NCBI GenBank assembly: GCA_024683485.1
Contig: JAIKYD010000003.1
Location: 1 to 64,000 of the forward strand
Length of the DNA: 64,000 nucleotides
Reading direction: 5' to 3'
DNA from: Saccharofermentans sp.
GTDB taxonomy: Bacteria; Bacillota; Clostridia; Saccharofermentanales; Saccharofermentanaceae
This document shows, in pieces, positions 62,369 through 64,000 of the stretch. The notes under the pieces were generated by a model. It did no database searches. It saw only the letters and a list, made by a program, of their open reading frames with translations, and had not been told where the DNA came from. Within the stretch, counting starts at the first letter, position 1. The number at the start of each line of letters is the position of its first letter. Made by a program: the position numbers and the translations under genes.

Positions 62369-62465
62369 GCTGATCTGGAAGAATACCTCCCGCTGATATC
62401 CATCAGTATCTGAAGGATATCTTGCAGGCAGTATTCAAAACGTTAACAGGAGTTTTCAGTTTGGT

Positions 62466-63731
62466 ATGGAGATATTCCGCGAAGAAAACTGGGACACATG
62501 GAGATCCGGCTGTTTTACTATGGCTGATTTCAAGAAACTATACGGTGAAAAGGACAGGTGGCTTCTTACCTGGACTGCTGTTCAAGGAAATGATCACGCC
62601 AGCAGGATAGCAATGCACAGGCTGGGTATTTCCGTGATTCCTGAAGTGCCTGTAAACACAGATGATGAAAAAGATGATCTGTACTTTCTCTATTTGGTGC
62701 TGAATGAGCAGGTCAAAAGGGAAAGTGATTTCCAGGTATTACGGAAAGCGGCCTTCTGCGCTCCGTTTCCAATGAACCGGTTTGCCTTCTGCCGCCTGAC
62801 CGGAGCAAGCTGGACCCCGGATGAACGCAAAGCTTACAGTTACCGCACCTACAGTTGCGGTCTGAAAAATAATGTGGTCTGGAAAGACATTGAGAATCTG
62901 TGCAGAGAGATGATCATCCGGAACGGACCGTTGTCGGAGATTGCCGGAAGGCGACTGGAGGAATTATCCGGCATAACTGATGCGGAGCTTGAACGGATGG
63001 CTTCAGAGAAGACCGAAAGGAGCTTTGACAACCCGTGGGAAGAATGGCTCCGCGTTACGATGCGTCCAAAGAAGGGTTATTCTGAAGAAGAAGATCTGGA
63101 ACTGAAAATCTGCGGAATTTTTGATGCCTTTGTCATGTTGCTTTATGAAAAGGAATTTCCCGGAGGGTCAGTCCGTTTCTGGCAGAAGATCCACGAAGAT
63201 GTCTTCAGTGAAAACATGAGAAACTGTTTAACATATGATTACAAACCAAAAGCTGACGTAATAGACACTGTTACTGATTTGCTTTCCATAGGCGGACGCC
63301 TTACACCTGATATGACACCTGATAAGATCAGCAAGATTGCCTGGTCGGTCTGTAAAAACAGCCGTCAGCACAGTTTTTTTCTCCATCTTGCCTACTGGTA
63401 CGGATTGGGTACGGAAGTAAATGATGATCTGGCTCTGAAAATGCTGTCGGATGCCGCTGACAGAGGACACATGTTCTCGTTCAACGACCTGGTAAATATC
63501 TATTCATCCGGAAAATACGTACACAAAAACGTCCGACTTGCGCTTGACTGGCAGGAAAAGAAAGTAGAACTTTGCAGGCAGCTGTATGAGGAGGACAAAA
63601 ACCCGGAAAGCGCATTAAAAGATTACGAGAACGCCATCAGAGAACTTGGTAGTCTGCTTATGAAGGAAGGCTATGCCAAGCGGGCCAAGCAGCAGTTCCG
63701 TAAAGCAGACCAGTTGGCAGAACAGGCATAA
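62466..63731 (+). CDS. Sel1-like repeat protein of unknown function
   Basis: 421 residues, cytoplasmic by appearance. The N-terminal 290 residues are not recognised. WRSGCFTMADFKKLYGEKDRWLLTW and AMHRLGISVIPE suggest helical repeats. Residues 295-385 are Sel1-like: FFLHLAYWYGLGTEVNDDLALKMLSDAADRGHMFSFNDLVNIYSSGKYVHKNVRLALDWQE. A final TPR-like helix pair ends in YAKRAKQQFRKADQLAEQ. AGGAG lies 13 bases before ATG 62466, too far for strong initiation. It begins 97 bases after the kinase operon and may be a read-through gene. The other Sel1-like protein at 20805 is not an obvious paralogue. Confidence 0.7.
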   Translation: MEIFREENWDTWRSGCFTMADFKKLYGEKDRWLLTWTAVQGNDHASRIAMHRLGISVIPEVPVNTDDEKDDLYFLYLVLNEQVKRESDFQVLRKAAFCAPFPMNRFAFCRLTGASWTPDERKAYSYRTYSCGLKNNVVWKDIENLCREMIIRNGPLSEIAGRRLEELSGITDAELERMASEKTERSFDNPWEEWLRVTMRPKKGYSEEEDLELKICGIFDAFVMLLYEKEFPGGSVRFWQKIHEDVFSENMRNCLTYDYKPKADVIDTVTDLLSIGGRLTPDMTPDKISKIAWSVCKNSRQHSFFLHLAYWYGLGTEVNDDLALKMLSDAADRGHMFSFNDLVNIYSSGKYVHKNVRLALDWQEKKVELCRQLYEEDKNPESALKDYENAIRELGSLLMKEGYAKRAKQQFRKADQLAEQA

Positions 63732-63760
63732 ACAAACTATCATTCTTTTAATATGGCACA

Positions 63761-63806
63761 AAAAACGGATGGAGCCCGGACCGGACTCCACCCGCCTTTG
63801 TTTTTT
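63761..63806. terminator. Bidirectional intrinsic terminator
   Basis: GGATGGAGCCCGG and the facing CCGGACTCCACCC form a long stem with two mismatches. TTTGTTTTTT follows on the plus strand and TTTTT on the minus strand, so it ends both the Sel1-like gene and the convergent rubrerythrin gene. Confidence 0.85.
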
Positions 63807-63834
63807 GGCCTATCAGGTTAATGCAGAAATTATA

Positions 63835-64000
63835 TCAATAATTCTCTGCGTTTATCTCAAAATAACTTTGTGGATGTGCACAAACGGGACAAACCTCAGG
63901 TGCCTTCTCTCCTACTACAATGTGACCGCAGTTTCTGCACTCCCAAACCTTAACCTCGCTCTTGGCAAAAACTTCCTGAGCCTCGACATTCTTAAGGAGC
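63835..64000 (-). CDS. Rubrerythrin, C-terminal part (5' end outside the window)
   Basis: The last 54 residues of a minus-strand gene with stop TGA at 63835. They form a rubredoxin-type iron site: VWECRNCGHIVVGEKAPEVCPVC, two CxxC pairs separated by 12 residues, then PQSYFEINAENY. The preceding LLKNVEAQEVFAKSEV is typical of rubrerythrin, where the rubredoxin domain follows a diiron four-helix bundle. The protein reduces hydrogen peroxide in anaerobes. The diiron domain and start are outside the window, and the ORF track omits the fragment. Confidence 0.88.
   Translation of the reverse strand, partial: LLKNVEAQEVFAKSEVKVWECRNCGHIVVGEKAPEVCPVCAHPQSYFEINAENY

Overview
The window looks like chromosomal DNA of an anaerobic low-to-mid GC Bacillota, most likely class Clostridia. 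The signs are FabK instead of FabI as enoyl-ACP reductase, FabT-type operators, a two-gene SufC/SufB (SMS-like) Fe-S assembly set, two-subunit class I fumarase, rubrerythrin, an RFN-controlled RibU, and large c-di-GMP and hybrid-kinase proteins with unusual domain fusions. The species cannot be named from the sequence. No rRNA, tRNA, CRISPR array, insertion sequence or integrase was seen.

Layout. (1) 1-4800, minus strand: type II fatty-acid operon fabH-fabK-fabD-fabG-fabF (fabF runs off the left edge), with a promoter bracketed by two FabT-like palindromes. (2) 4883-10444, minus strand: a compact polyketide/fatty-acid-like cassette with an asparaginase, a papain/C39-like Cys-His protein, a dedicated ACP, a fused active-KS/inactive-KS (KS-CLF-like) protein, a FabG-like ketoreductase and an FMN oxidoreductase. 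(3) 10.5-20.2 kb: exonuclease III, a LacI-sensor/degenerate GGDEF/EAL/beta-helix fusion, a DUF4236 protein, sufCB and glmS. (4) 20.2-23.8 kb: a degraded region with a 5'-truncated, frameshifted cell-wall-binding-repeat pseudogene, a Sel1-like protein, a small HTH gene with an inverted-repeat operator over its -10 box, and a KilA-N gene whose start is separated from its body by a frameshift.

(5) 23.8-36.8 kb, minus strand: a surface-glycan operon. It encodes all four steps to CMP-activated 2-aminoethylphosphonate (PEP mutase, phosphonopyruvate decarboxylase, AEP transaminase, LicC/PntC-like cytidylyltransferase) plus a LicD-type transferase, three glycosyltransferases, a Wzx-like flippase, dTDP-glucose 4,6-dehydratase, a sugar aminotransferase and an ATP-grasp/HAD fusion. 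(6) 36.9-42.9 kb: FMN riboswitch and ribU on the plus strand, then a minus-strand group with an O-antigen ligase/polymerase, an esterase and a YfhO-type membrane protein that may complete the envelope pathway. (7) 43-54.5 kb: fumarase subunits, HAD phosphatase, DUF4349 lipoprotein, FkbM methyltransferase, metallophosphatase, membrane-anchored GDPD, Na/Pi symporter-PhoU fusion and an ABC exporter. (8) 54.7-62.4 kb, plus strand: three tightly packed signalling proteins, REC-GGDEF-REC-HD-GYP, a hybrid kinase with REC and Hpt, and a hybrid kinase with REC and a C-terminal DegV-type domain. (9) A second Sel1-like protein and the 3' end of a rubrerythrin gene close the window.

Possible links between regions: lipid synthesis (1, 2) and a kinase carrying a DegV-like, possibly fatty-acid-binding, domain (8); phosphonate glycan assembly (5) with membrane glycan enzymes (6). 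Both links are inference. Starts were moved from the ORF track wherever a Shine-Dalgarno sequence or overlap decided them; the track uses TTG and other alternative starts.
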